From Lachnospiraceae bacterium (lineage in GTDB: Bacteria; Bacillota_A; Clostridia; Lachnospirales; Lachnospiraceae), in the NCBI GenBank assembly GCA_017391465.1, contig JAFOYH010000012.1:1-23201 (forward strand): 23,201 nt of DNA. Direction: 5' to 3'. The notes under the pieces are model-generated. The model had not been told where the DNA came from. It saw nothing but the letters and a program-made list of their open reading frames with translations, and made no database searches. How positions within the stretch are numbered: position 1 is the stretch's first letter; every line of letters starts with the position of its first letter. The position numbers were made by a program, and so were the translations under genes. Below are positions 13,797-21,555 of this stretch, one piece after another.

Positions 13797-15206
13797 ATAG
13801 AAGATAATCAAACAGAAAAAGAGAAGAAGGGGCTGGACATTGGGGTGAAGTCTTTTGTCACAGCCATTGGGATTATTTTTTTGTTAATGATTCTAACCTA
13901 TGGACTGACATTTATTGTTCCAGGTGGTGAGTATGCAAGAACTATCGACGAATTTGGCCATACAATTATTGATACAGAAGCTGGTTTTAAATGTATAGAA
14001 GGTGGAATCTCATTCTGGAAATGGGTGCTGTCTCCGATTCTTGTTTTGGGAAGTGAAGGAAACGGTTCTCTGATTGCAGTGATTGCCTTCTTATTCGTTA
14101 TTGGAGGCATATTCAATAGTTTAGACAAATCCGGTCTTATGAAGTACATGCTTGATAAAATAACGTATCATTATATTTCAGATCGTTATAAACTTTTGGC
14201 ACTTGTGTCCTTGTTTTTTATGGCAATGGGGGCTTTTATTGGTTCATTCGAAGAAGCTGTACCATTTGTACCAATTGTTGTAGCATTAGCCATTCGACTT
14301 GGATGGGATGTACTTGTTGGTCTTGGAATGAGTCTGCTTGCCATTGGCTGTGGATTTGCTGCTGGGGTTTGTAATCCTTTTACAATCGGTGTAGCACAGG
14401 AACTTGCCGGACTTCCAATGTTTTCCGGATTGTGGTTTCGTGCATTGGCGTTTGTGTTGATTTATGCTTTGTTAATGCTGTTTCTTACGAGTTATGCAAA
14501 AAAGATTGAAAGGCAGATGGTTCAGGAAGAACAGAGGTTTGTTCAAAACAAAGCCATGGATCAGGGACTCTTTGGATTTGTTGTGATTTTGGGGTTGGGT
14601 ATTGCATTGGTATTAAGTTCTGTTTTTATTACCATACTTCAGGATTACAATATTATTATTGTCGCAGTCATGTTTTTGGCGGCAGGTATTATGGCAACAA
14701 AAGTGGCAGGCATGAGTAATCGAAGATTAAAAAATACCTTTGTTTATGGAATAGCAAGCGTATTTCCTGCAGTTATTATGATTCTTATGGCGAATTCTAT
14801 TAAATATACATTGACCGAAGCTCATATTCTGGATACGATTCTTCACGGAGCGGTTCAAATTGCAGGAATCTTGCCGGGATGGATGGTTATTTTGTTTATT
14901 TATTGTGTGACCCTGGTGATGAATTTCTTTATATCATCGGGTTCTGCAAAAGCATTTTTGTTGATGCCATTGATCGTTCCAATTGCTCAGGTGTTTGGAA
15001 TTTCAACACAGCTTTGTGTCGTTGCCTATGCTTTTGGTGATGGATTTTCCAATGTTTTTTATCCAACGAATCCAGTGCTTTTGATTAGTCTTGGCCTGGT
15101 GAATGTGGATTATGGAACATGGGCAAAATGGAGTATTAAGTTTCAGGTGTTAAATTTAATTTTGACGAGTGTTTTACTGCTTGTCGGTTTAGCGATTGGT
15201 TATTAA
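13794..15206 (+). CDS. YfcC/DcuC family membrane transporter
   Basis: A 470-residue polytopic protein (about 12 segments) of the YfcC/DcuC group. A short polar cytoplasmic N-terminus is followed by LTYGLTFIVPGGEYAR (about 40-54), the GAFIGSFEEAVPFVPIVVALAIRLGWD strip near 142-168 with its Glu-Glu, the CGFAAGVCNPFTIGVAQELAGLP strip and a C-terminal SSGSAKAFLLMPLIVP/FGDGFSNVFYPTNP region. Relatives carry C4-dicarboxylates or basic amino acids by exchange; the substrate is not evident. Its start region is duplicated (see the repeat). The NimA-like gene follows after 28 bases without a terminator and is likely co-transcribed. Confidence 0.85.
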   Translation: MIEDNQTEKEKKGLDIGVKSFVTAIGIIFLLMILTYGLTFIVPGGEYARTIDEFGHTIIDTEAGFKCIEGGISFWKWVLSPILVLGSEGNGSLIAVIAFLFVIGGIFNSLDKSGLMKYMLDKITYHYISDRYKLLALVSLFFMAMGAFIGSFEEAVPFVPIVVALAIRLGWDVLVGLGMSLLAIGCGFAAGVCNPFTIGVAQELAGLPMFSGLWFRALAFVLIYALLMLFLTSYAKKIERQMVQEEQRFVQNKAMDQGLFGFVVILGLGIALVLSSVFITILQDYNIIIVAVMFLAAGIMATKVAGMSNRRLKNTFVYGIASVFPAVIMILMANSIKYTLTEAHILDTILHGAVQIAGILPGWMVILFIYCVTLVMNFFISSGSAKAFLLMPLIVPIAQVFGISTQLCVVAYAFGDGFSNVFYPTNPVLLISLGLVNVDYGTWAKWSIKFQVLNLILTSVLLLVGLAIGY

Positions 15207-15234
15207 TGTAAGATAAATTTTGGAGGATGTGCAG

Positions 15235-15744
15235 ATGTTTAAAAGAGGAATTACACGACGCGAACGTGAAGTAACAGATTTAAATGAGATTATTAAAATA
15301 TTAGATAAATGCATGATTGTTCATTTGGGACTTGTTGATGGCGATGAACCTTATGTTGTTCCATTGAATTATGGTTATACGATGGAAGATGGGAAATTGA
15401 CATTATATATGCATGGTGCAAAAACGGGTTATAAACTAGATTTGATGCGTGCCAATCCAAAGGTGTTTTTTGAGATGGATTGCGATGTTATACCATTTGA
15501 GGGCAAAAGTGCGTGTCAGTATGGTACAAGTTATGCATCCGTTATGGGAAGAGGTTTGGCTGAGATCGTGGAAGATGTGGAAGAGAAAAAGAAAGCATTA
15601 AGCATTCTTATGAAAACGCAGACAGGTAAAGATTTTGAGTTTACAGATAAATTGGTATCTGTTGTGTCTGTTTTTAAAGTGAATGTGCTGGATTATAGTG
15701 CAAAGAGACGTTTGGCACCACAGATGATGCCTGAAAAGCAATGA
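15235..15744 (+). CDS. NimA-like pyridoxamine 5'-phosphate oxidase family protein
   Basis: A 169-residue split-barrel flavoprotein. The N-terminal MFKRGITRREREVTDLNEII, then MIVHLGLVDGDEPYVVPLNYGY (about 28-49), and LTLYMHGAKTGYKLDLMRANPKV match the small FMN-binding group that includes nitroimidazole reductase NimA. Such proteins bind flavin and reduce diverse compounds; whether this one affects nitroimidazoles is unknown. The ATG at 15235 has GGAGG (15222-15226) eight bases upstream; a TTG at 15220 in frame would place the ribosome site inside the gene and is rejected. It converges on glnA and shares its terminator. Confidence 0.85.
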   Translation: MFKRGITRREREVTDLNEIIKILDKCMIVHLGLVDGDEPYVVPLNYGYTMEDGKLTLYMHGAKTGYKLDLMRANPKVFFEMDCDVIPFEGKSACQYGTSYASVMGRGLAEIVEDVEEKKKALSILMKTQTGKDFEFTDKLVSVVSVFKVNVLDYSAKRRLAPQMMPEKQ

Positions 15745-15757
15745 TTTCAATGAAAAT

Positions 15758-15803
15758 AAGAGGGTATTCCATAGGTCATGTGACTTGTGAGATACCCTCT
15801 TTG
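15758..15803. terminator. Shared terminator of the NimA-like gene and glnA
   Basis: A 10-bp outer stem (15758-15767 with 15792-15801) encloses a second 9-bp stem (CATAGGTCA with TGACTTGTG). T-rich DNA on the plus side is short (three T), so efficiency is uncertain. Confidence 0.75.
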
Positions 15804-15809
15804 CGGTTC

Positions 15810-17234
15810 TTAAAGATTATAGTATCTTTCAAACTCTGCAGGATGTGGAATCTTGGAAAGTTCAAGACATTCCTGACGTTTTCTCTTAATAAAGTTCTTG
15901 ATGAGGTGTTCAGGGAATACACCGCCGGCTGTCAGGTAGTCGTGATCTGCTTCAAGTGCATCAAGAGCAGCATCTAAAGATGTTGGAAGCTGTTCAAGTT
16001 TTGCTTTTTCTTCTTCTGGAAGTTCGAATAAGTTCATATCGTATGGGCCCCAGCCGTTGGCATGTGGGTCAATCTTATTCTTAATACCGTCAAGACCTGC
16101 CATAAGGATGGCTGCATAGCAAAGGTATGGGTTACATGTAGCGTCCGGGTTGCGAATTTCGAAACGACGCATATGAGGTGTCTTAGCATATGCAGGAATA
16201 CGAATAACCGCGCTTCGGTTGGATGTTGCGTAACCTACAGTTACCGGCGCTTCAAAACCTGGAACTAAACGTTTAAAGGAGTTTGTACTTGGGTTTGTGA
16301 TTGCACATAAAGATGCGATGTGTTTTAAGAGCCCGCCCATAAAGTAATGTGCAGTTTCACTTAAATGTGCATAACCGTTGTCATCGGAGAAAACAGGTTC
16401 GCCGTCTTTTAAGAGAAGCATATGAACGTGCATACCGTTACCGGCAGAACCATAGACTGGTTTTGGCATAAATGTCGCTGTTTTTCCGTATTTCATCGCT
16501 GTGTTATGAATGATATATTTGATCATCATGGTGTTGTCAGCCATCTTGGACATCTGACCAAGCTGTGGTTCGATTTCAAACTGACCTTCTGCACCAACTT
16601 CCGGATGATGATATTTGATTGGAATACCGATTTTTTCCATTTCAAGGCACATCTCAGAACGGCATTCATAGGAAACGTCAAATGGTTTTGCGATATGATA
16701 GGCTTTCTGATGAGGTACGATACAGCCTTTACCTTCCACATCACTGTTCCATGGTGCCTGATTAACGTCCATTGTCATAGCGATTGTGTTTGGATTTACT
16801 GTCCAGCCGATTTCATCGAAAAGATAGAATTCGAATTCGGGGAGAATAAGCATTGTATCCGCGATACCTGTATCCTGCATGTATTTTTCTGCAGCTAATA
16901 CAATATTTCTTGGATACTGATCTAATGGTCTGTTTTCTGGATAATCAATGATCATTGCATTACCTGTAATAGATAATGTTGGAATGGAGCAGTATGGATC
17001 GATGATTGCTGTTTCAATATCCGGAATAAATACCATATCACTCTTTTCAACAACAGCATAGCCGTAGTTGGATGCATCAAAACCAATACCGTTTTTTAAT
17101 GTGTCTTCATTAAAATGAGTTGCGGGAATTGTAACATGACGGAACTGTCCATTGATGTCAACAACTTTAAAGTCGACCATCTGGATGTTGTTTTCCTGAA
17201 TCATGTTCATAATTTCTGCGACTGTCCGAGCCAT
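15810..17234 (-). CDS. glnA: Glutamine synthetase, type I
   Basis: A 474-residue cytoplasmic enzyme making glutamine from glutamate, ammonia and ATP. Seen are the N-terminal beta-grasp with DFKVVDINGQFRHVTIP (21-37), the Asp50-like loop GFDASN, EFEFYLFD (133-140, metal ligands), HHPEVGAEGQFEIE (209-222), GNGMHVHM (265-272), NRSAVIRIP (339-347) and RRFEIRNPD (356-364). Length and the C-terminal GGVFPEHLI and PHPAEFERYY blocks are those of the longer GSI type, but the adenylylation tyrosine (NLYDLP in enterobacteria) is Phe403 in NLFELP, so adenylylation control is lost. GGAGGT lies 8 bases before the ATG. TGTTA direct repeats upstream (17270-17288) are only a loose match to GlnR sites. Confidence 0.97.
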   Translation of the reverse strand: MARTVAEIMNMIQENNIQMVDFKVVDINGQFRHVTIPATHFNEDTLKNGIGFDASNYGYAVVEKSDMVFIPDIETAIIDPYCSIPTLSITGNAMIIDYPENRPLDQYPRNIVLAAEKYMQDTGIADTMLILPEFEFYLFDEIGWTVNPNTIAMTMDVNQAPWNSDVEGKGCIVPHQKAYHIAKPFDVSYECRSEMCLEMEKIGIPIKYHHPEVGAEGQFEIEPQLGQMSKMADNTMMIKYIIHNTAMKYGKTATFMPKPVYGSAGNGMHVHMLLLKDGEPVFSDDNGYAHLSETAHYFMGGLLKHIASLCAITNPSTNSFKRLVPGFEAPVTVGYATSNRSAVIRIPAYAKTPHMRRFEIRNPDATCNPYLCYAAILMAGLDGIKNKIDPHANGWGPYDMNLFELPEEEKAKLEQLPTSLDAALDALEADHDYLTAGGVFPEHLIKNFIKRKRQECLELSKIPHPAEFERYYNL

Positions 17235-17361
17235 AATTTATTACCTCCGTAATTATTTTCTTATGGTTATTTGTTATATTTTCATGTTACTGGAAATTGA
17301 AAGAAAAAGCAATGAAATAACGATAAAGAATTGAAAAACGCTTTTCTTTTTCTACAAGATG

Positions 17362-17370
17362 TGCTACATT
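17362..17370 (+). promoter_or_regulatory. Extended -10 promoter of the riboswitch transcript
   Basis: TGC followed by TACATT (17365-17370) about 20 bases before the riboswitch. A weaker alternative is TTGAAA (17331-17336), 16 bases, TACAAG (17353-17358). Confidence 0.4.
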
Positions 17371-17391
17371 GTTAAATGTATAGAAGAAAAT

Positions 17392-17600
17392 ATAGTAGGT
17401 GTCGAAAAGTAAGCTTTTCGGTGAAAAGGGAATCCGGTGCGAATCCGGAACGAACTCGTCGCTGTAAGTGGGGAATAGAATTTCAGATGGAAAAGAAAGT
17501 TATAGATGCTGTAATCTGTGACTGAGACCAAAGTCACTGAATCGAAAGATTTGGGAAGACGAAATGATGTGATGATCCACAAGTCAGAAGACCTGCCTAT
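17392..17600 (+). promoter_or_regulatory. Cobalamin riboswitch
   Basis: The stretch has the cobalamin-riboswitch landmarks in order: a gaaaag/cttttc hairpin (17404-17419), GGGAATCCGGTGCGAATCCGG (17429-17448 region, the conserved P3/P4 core), CGTCGCTGTAAGTGGGG (17458-17474), variable stems, and the B12 box AAGTCAGAAGACCTGCC (17581-17597). The closing stem is ATAG/AGGT with ACCT/CTAT. It is on the plus strand ahead of the DUF4430 gene; cobalamin binding is expected to lower expression. Confidence 0.93.
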
Positions 17601-17684
17601 TGTATGTATGTAAGACCACGAGTCATTGGTTTCTACATGAGAGTCTTGATACAAAACCGTAGCAGGATTTTTTTATGTGTGCAG

Positions 17685-17719
17685 ACCGTTGATTCATCGA
17701 ACGAATCAGCGGTTTTTTT
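17685..17719 (+). terminator. Riboswitch terminator (expression platform)
   Basis: ACCGTTGATTC (17685-17695) pairs with GAATCAGCGGT (17703-17713), followed by T7. It lies about 85 bases after the B12 box and 59 before the gene, as expected for transcriptional control by the riboswitch. Confidence 0.88.
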
Positions 17720-17777
17720 GACCTTTATTTCCCTGTGGCACAACTTTTATACAAATAAAAACAAGGGAGAGAAAAAC

Positions 17778-18197
17778 ATGGAAACAACAAACAAAAACAA
17801 CAAAAAAATAATTGCAGGTGTCATTGCTCTGATTGCGGCAGTTGCCATTTTCTTTGGTCTGTATATGAAATTTAGACCACAGGCACAGGCCGGAAGCAAA
17901 AACATTACAATTGAGGTAATCGATGACAAGGCTGCTTCTACAATGTATGAAGTAGCAACAGATGCTGAGTATTTAAGCGAAGCATTTGCAGATGCAGACG
18001 GCTTAGAAGTCCTTGGAGATGAATCTGAATATGGTTTAACCATTACAGCCGTTAATGGCCTTGCTGCAGATTTTAATGTGGATTCGGCATATTGGAGTAT
18101 TATGGTGAATGGAGAATACGGACAGTATGGCGCAGATTCCCAGGTAGTTGCAGATGGGGATGTATTTCAGCTGATCTATACGGTATATACAGAATAG
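17778..18197 (+). CDS. Membrane-anchored DUF4430 protein under cobalamin riboswitch
   Basis: A 139-residue protein with a polar start, one membrane anchor (about residues 10-30) and an outside DUF4430-type domain: an early ITIEVIDD strand and the typical WSIMVNGEYGQYGADSQVVADGDVFQLIYT end (106-134). DUF4430 resembles the C-terminal domain of transcobalamin and intrinsic factor, and its place behind the riboswitch suggests it captures cobamides at the cell surface; that role is inference. The start is the ATG at 17778, with AAGGGAG upstream; a longer frame from 17604 runs through the terminator and is rejected. The next gene begins one base after its stop. Confidence 0.85.
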   Translation: METTNKNNKKIIAGVIALIAAVAIFFGLYMKFRPQAQAGSKNITIEVIDDKAASTMYEVATDAEYLSEAFADADGLEVLGDESEYGLTITAVNGLAADFNVDSAYWSIMVNGEYGQYGADSQVVADGDVFQLIYTVYTE

Positions 18198-18198
18198 G

Positions 18199-18759
18199 AT
18201 GAATAAGTTCATGGATAAATGTGTGAGAAATCGATTGACAGCTTATGATCTTGCCATGATGGGCATGATGGTTGCCATTATTGAGGCATGTAAATTCGCA
18301 ATGGCATCTTTACCGAACATTGAACTCACATCCTTCTGGTTAATTTTATTTACACTGTTTATCGGATGGAAAATTATTTTCGTTGTTCCGGTATTTATCT
18401 TATTGGAAGGTATGATCTACGGTTTTGGAATCTGGTGGGTAATGTACTTGTATGCATGGCCGATATTAGTTTTAATTACATGGCTGTTTCGGAAACAGGA
18501 TTCGGTATGGATCTTTAGTCTGATATCGGCTGCTTTTGGTTTGAGTTTTGGGCTTTTATGTTCCATTCCGTATTTTTTCATTGGATTTGTGAACGGAGGT
18601 ATGCTTAGTGGAATGATCATGGCATTTAACTGGTGGATCGCCGGAATTCCATTTGATCTGATTCATTGTGTTTTTAATTTCGTGCTGATGTTTTTTCTTT
18701 ATCGGCCAATGCGAAATCTTATGGATCGAATGAAACAAAATGTATATTTAAGACAATAA
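18199..18759 (+). CDS. ECF transporter S component, probably cobamide-specific
   Basis: A 186-residue membrane protein with about six hydrophobic segments and a short N-terminal tail, the size and architecture of substrate-binding S components of energy-coupling factor importers. It has the Ala-rich, Gly-containing first helix of the class (AMMGMMVAIIEACKFAM) and WW pairs in the middle. Its riboswitch and its DUF4430 partner point to cobalamin or another cobamide (CbrT-like), an inference. No EcfA or EcfT genes are nearby, as expected for S components sharing a central energising module. The ATG at 18199 follows TAG-G and has no good ribosome site; it is coupled, or starts at 18211 behind AGGA. 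Confidence 0.75.
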   Translation: MNKFMDKCVRNRLTAYDLAMMGMMVAIIEACKFAMASLPNIELTSFWLILFTLFIGWKIIFVVPVFILLEGMIYGFGIWWVMYLYAWPILVLITWLFRKQDSVWIFSLISAAFGLSFGLLCSIPYFFIGFVNGGMLSGMIMAFNWWIAGIPFDLIHCVFNFVLMFFLYRPMRNLMDRMKQNVYLRQ

Positions 18760-18763
18760 ACAA

Positions 18764-18810
18764 AAGACGACATACGTATGAGGGGTAAGATTCATTACGT
18801 ATGTCGTCTT
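18764..18810. terminator. Convergent terminator, 15-bp stem
   Basis: AAGACGACATACGTA (18764-18778) and TACGTATGTCGTCTT (18796-18810) are perfectly complementary, with a 17-base loop. The minus-strand side ends in four T; the plus side has no T run, so it suits the minus-strand aldo/keto reductase unit best. Confidence 0.8.
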
Positions 18811-18831
18811 ATAAAATGAATGATTATGCTA

Positions 18832-19953
18832 TTAGGATTCTAATGTGGATGCAACATCTTCAAGAGCTTTTATGATGGATAAATGCTGTGGGCAGATGTC
18901 TTCGCATTTTCCACACTTGATACAATCGGATGCTTTACCGTGATCGTTGGCATAATACTGATAGTCACCTTTGGCTGTTGGAAGATAACTTTCACCAAAG
19001 CTTAAGGATTCGTTATATAACTGAAAATATGTAGGGATAGCGATATGCTGTGGACAACCGTCAACGCAATAACGACAGGCGGTACAGTCTACGGCATTTT
19101 TTGCTTTAATAATAGCTGTTGCTTTGGCTACGACTTCGTTTTCTGTGCCTGTTAATGGTTTAAAATCTTTCATGTAAGAAAGATTGTCGTTCATCTGATC
19201 AAGATTACTCATGCCGCTTAAAACCATGAATACGTTGTCTAAAGAGGCTGTAAAACGAACGGCCCAGGATGCAACAGATAAATCTGGATTGGCTTCCTGG
19301 AACAAGGCTTTTGCTTCTTCCGGAACGTTGACTAAAAGGCCGCCTTTAACGGGTTCCATAACGATGATTGGTTTCTTGTGTTTTAAACAGACTTCATAAC
19401 ACTTTTTGGATTCAATAGCTGTATTTTCCCAATCTAAATAGTTAATCTGAAGCTGAACAAATTCCATCTCAGGATGTTCGGTAAGAATCTTATCAAGAAC
19501 AACAGCGGTATCATGGAAGGAGAAACCGACTTTTTTAATCTTTCCTTCGGCTTTTTTCTGAGCGACAAAATCAAAAGCATTGATCTTCTGAGCTTTTTCA
19601 TAAAAAGATTCTTTGACGGAGTGAAGAAGATAGTAATCGATATAATCCACACCGCATTTCTCAAGCTGTGATTCAAAGTATCCAGGAAGATCTTCGGCAG
19701 ATTCAACCATGGAGAAGGATAATTTATCTGCGAGTATATAAGATTCTCTAGGATAGCGTTTAGCTACGCAGGCACCGAAAGCAGCTTCACAGCTTTTTCC
19801 GTGATAAGGTGCTGCAACATCAAAATAATTAAATCCAGCTTCCATAAAGGCATCTGCCATTTTACATACATGGTCATAATCAATACTTGTATTATCATCT
19901 GGGTTGGTAAGCGGTAAACGCATCATACCAAAACCTAATTTTTTCATTTCCAT
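18832..19953 (-). CDS. Aldo/keto reductase with C-terminal Fe-S cluster domain
   Basis: A 373-residue protein. The barrel has the tetrad Asp45, Tyr50, Lys77 and His111; the tail contains two cysteine motifs, Cys290/293/296/300 and Cys344/347/350/354, separated by a 43-residue insert, unlike the adjacent motifs of the reductase at 10966-11922. It is therefore a different subfamily of the same general type. Substrate unknown. The ATG at 19953 has AGGAGG seven bases upstream; a frame that extends back to 19989 lacks a ribosome site. Only 36 bases separate it from the NhaC gene upstream, with which it is probably co-transcribed. Confidence 0.87.
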   Translation of the reverse strand: MEMKKLGFGMMRLPLTNPDDNTSIDYDHVCKMADAFMEAGFNYFDVAAPYHGKSCEAAFGACVAKRYPRESYILADKLSFSMVESAEDLPGYFESQLEKCGVDYIDYYLLHSVKESFYEKAQKINAFDFVAQKKAEGKIKKVGFSFHDTAVVLDKILTEHPEMEFVQLQINYLDWENTAIESKKCYEVCLKHKKPIIVMEPVKGGLLVNVPEEAKALFQEANPDLSVASWAVRFTASLDNVFMVLSGMSNLDQMNDNLSYMKDFKPLTGTENEVVAKATAIIKAKNAVDCTACRYCVDGCPQHIAIPTYFQLYNESLSFGESYLPTAKGDYQYYANDHGKASDCIKCGKCEDICPQHLSIIKALEDVASTLES

Positions 19954-19989
19954 AGTGAAACCTCCTTTTATATAAAAGATCGATTGCAT

Positions 19990-21306
19990 TTAGTTGTTTG
20001 CACGTTTTTCTTTAATAACAAACATGAAAATTAAAGAGCTTACCAATAATAAATATGGGTAAAGCAAATGAGGCATGATATCAAATGCAGAAATTTCATG
20101 ACCAAGTTCAGCTGCTGCTGAGATAGCAACGAGCATCTGAGCACCGTAAGGAATGACACCCTGGAAGATACAGGAGAATGTATCTAAGATGGAAGCGGCA
20201 TTCTGTGGTGTAATATCATATTCTTCAGCCATTTCTTTAGCAATTGGGTTCGCCATAACAATGGCAACAGTATTATTTGCTGTGGCGATATCCATAGCAC
20301 CTACTAAAAGACCCATACCGAGCTTTCCGCCGTTACGTCCTTTAAAGATGCTCTTAATAAGATTAAGCAAAGCAACAAAACCGCCGTATTCATCAATCAG
20401 TGCACAAATGGCAGCTACGAGAATGGCAACCATCGTTGTTTCGTACATACCGGCTGCACCGGAACCCATATTGCCAAGAAGTGCGGTTGCTTCAACAGCA
20501 CCTGTAGCGAGCATAATCATGGAACCGGAAACGATACCGATGATCAATACAACGAATACGTTGATACCAATAATACCGCCAATTAAAACAAGAATATAAG
20601 GAATGATCTGAATGAGATCATATTCCATATTCATCGCATAAGTAATATCCATACCGGATGTACGGATGAAAATAATAATCAAAGTTACAAGAGCTGCTGG
20701 AAGTGCAATACCAAAGTTTGCACGGAACTTATCTTTCATCGCACAGCCCTGACCGTTACAAGCTGCAATTGTTGTATCAGAAATGAAAGAAAGGTTGTCA
20801 CCAAACATCGCACCACCCATAACAGCACCGATACAGAGAGGCACACCAAAACCGGAACCTGTTGCAACAGCAATGGCGATTGGTGAGATTAATGTAATCG
20901 TACCAACGGAAGTACCCATAGCAAGAGATACGAAACAGCTGACAATAAATAAAACAAGAACCGCATACTGAGCCGGAATAATAGAGAGCAGGAAGTAAGC
21001 CACACTTTCTGCGCTGCTTCTGCCAACAACACCTACGAAAATGCCTGCAGCCATGAAGATTAATATCATAGTGATAATGTTAGGGTCACCGACACCTTTT
21101 GCCATTACTTTGATTTTAGCATCAAATTTGAGTTTTGGATTCTGAACACATGCCACTAAAAGTGCAGTCAAAAAAGAAACAACGATTGGAATATTATAAA
21201 ATCCCATCGGAATCAATAAGACGTATTCGAAGAGTAATCCTAAACCAAGATACATAACAAGAAACACGCCAATAGGCAATAAGGCTTTTGCATTACCTTT
21301 TTCCAT
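19990..21306 (-). CDS. NhaC family Na+/H+ antiporter
   Basis: A 438-residue polytopic protein. The signature GGAMFGDNLSFISDTTIAACNGQGC strip (near 170-195), LAMGTSVGTITLISPIAIA, and the second-half DEYGGFVALLNLI and DIATANNTVAIVMANPIAKEM strips are typical of NhaC-type antiporters, which exchange Na+ for H+ and, in some relatives, malate/lactate or other anions. The ATG at 21306 has GGAGGT ten bases upstream; two earlier in-frame ATGs (21336 and 21324) lack a site, and the latter overlaps it. First gene of the two-gene minus-strand unit. No direct clue links it to the reductase. Confidence 0.85.
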   Translation of the reverse strand: MEKGNAKALLPIGVFLVMYLGLGLLFEYVLLIPMGFYNIPIVVSFLTALLVACVQNPKLKFDAKIKVMAKGVGDPNIITMILIFMAAGIFVGVVGRSSAESVAYFLLSIIPAQYAVLVLFIVSCFVSLAMGTSVGTITLISPIAIAVATGSGFGVPLCIGAVMGGAMFGDNLSFISDTTIAACNGQGCAMKDKFRANFGIALPAALVTLIIIFIRTSGMDITYAMNMEYDLIQIIPYILVLIGGIIGINVFVVLIIGIVSGSMIMLATGAVEATALLGNMGSGAAGMYETTMVAILVAAICALIDEYGGFVALLNLIKSIFKGRNGGKLGMGLLVGAMDIATANNTVAIVMANPIAKEMAEEYDITPQNAASILDTFSCIFQGVIPYGAQMLVAISAAAELGHEISAFDIMPHLLYPYLLLVSSLIFMFVIKEKRANN

Positions 21307-21343
21307 AAAAAACTTTACCTCCATAAAAATGTTCATCTTTTTA

Positions 21344-21371
21344 ATTCTAACATTAAATTACAATTCGTCTA
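21344..21371 (-). promoter_or_regulatory. Promoter of the NhaC/reductase unit
   Basis: On the minus strand TAGACG (21371-21366), a 16-base spacer and TAGAAT (21349-21344) preceded by TGT. Confidence 0.45.
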
Positions 21372-21514
21372 TAAAAATTTTCAATCTTTCCTGCATTTTG
21401 GGAAAAAAATGGAGATTCATCGACGCTGTATAATTGGTAAAGAATGCTTTTATAAAAAAATTATAATCTTATGACAAAAAATAAAAAAAAAATCTGTTCA
21501 TATGAAAAAACATG

Positions 21515-21523
21515 TGATACTAT
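21515..21523 (+). promoter_or_regulatory. Extended -10 promoter of guaA
   Basis: TGA followed by TACTAT (21518-21523), 32 bases before the ATG at 21556. The -35 region at 21495-21500 (TGTTCA) is poor. The 21307-21514 spacer is very A/T-rich and no riboswitch is recognised in it. Confidence 0.5.
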
Positions 21524-21555
21524 TAAAGAATCTTAAATAAAGGAGTATGGGATAT

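Noticed and set aside
15741..15977. 78-codon plus-strand frame
   Set aside because: Starts at the NimA-like stop, runs through the shared terminator and the end of glnA; composition is not protein-like.
16422..16898. 158-codon plus-strand open frame
   Set aside because: Lies entirely inside glnA on the opposite strand, no ribosome site, Cys/His/Phe-rich nonsense composition.
17270..17288. GlnR operator upstream of glnA
   Set aside because: The TGTTA units are direct, not inverted, repeats and only loosely fit the consensus.
17604..17777. N-terminal extension of the DUF4430 protein
   Set aside because: The extension crosses the riboswitch terminator; the ATG at 17778 has the ribosome site and membrane anchor.
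20153..20599. 148-codon plus-strand frame
   Set aside because: Antisense to the NhaC gene; long only because of that gene's codon use.
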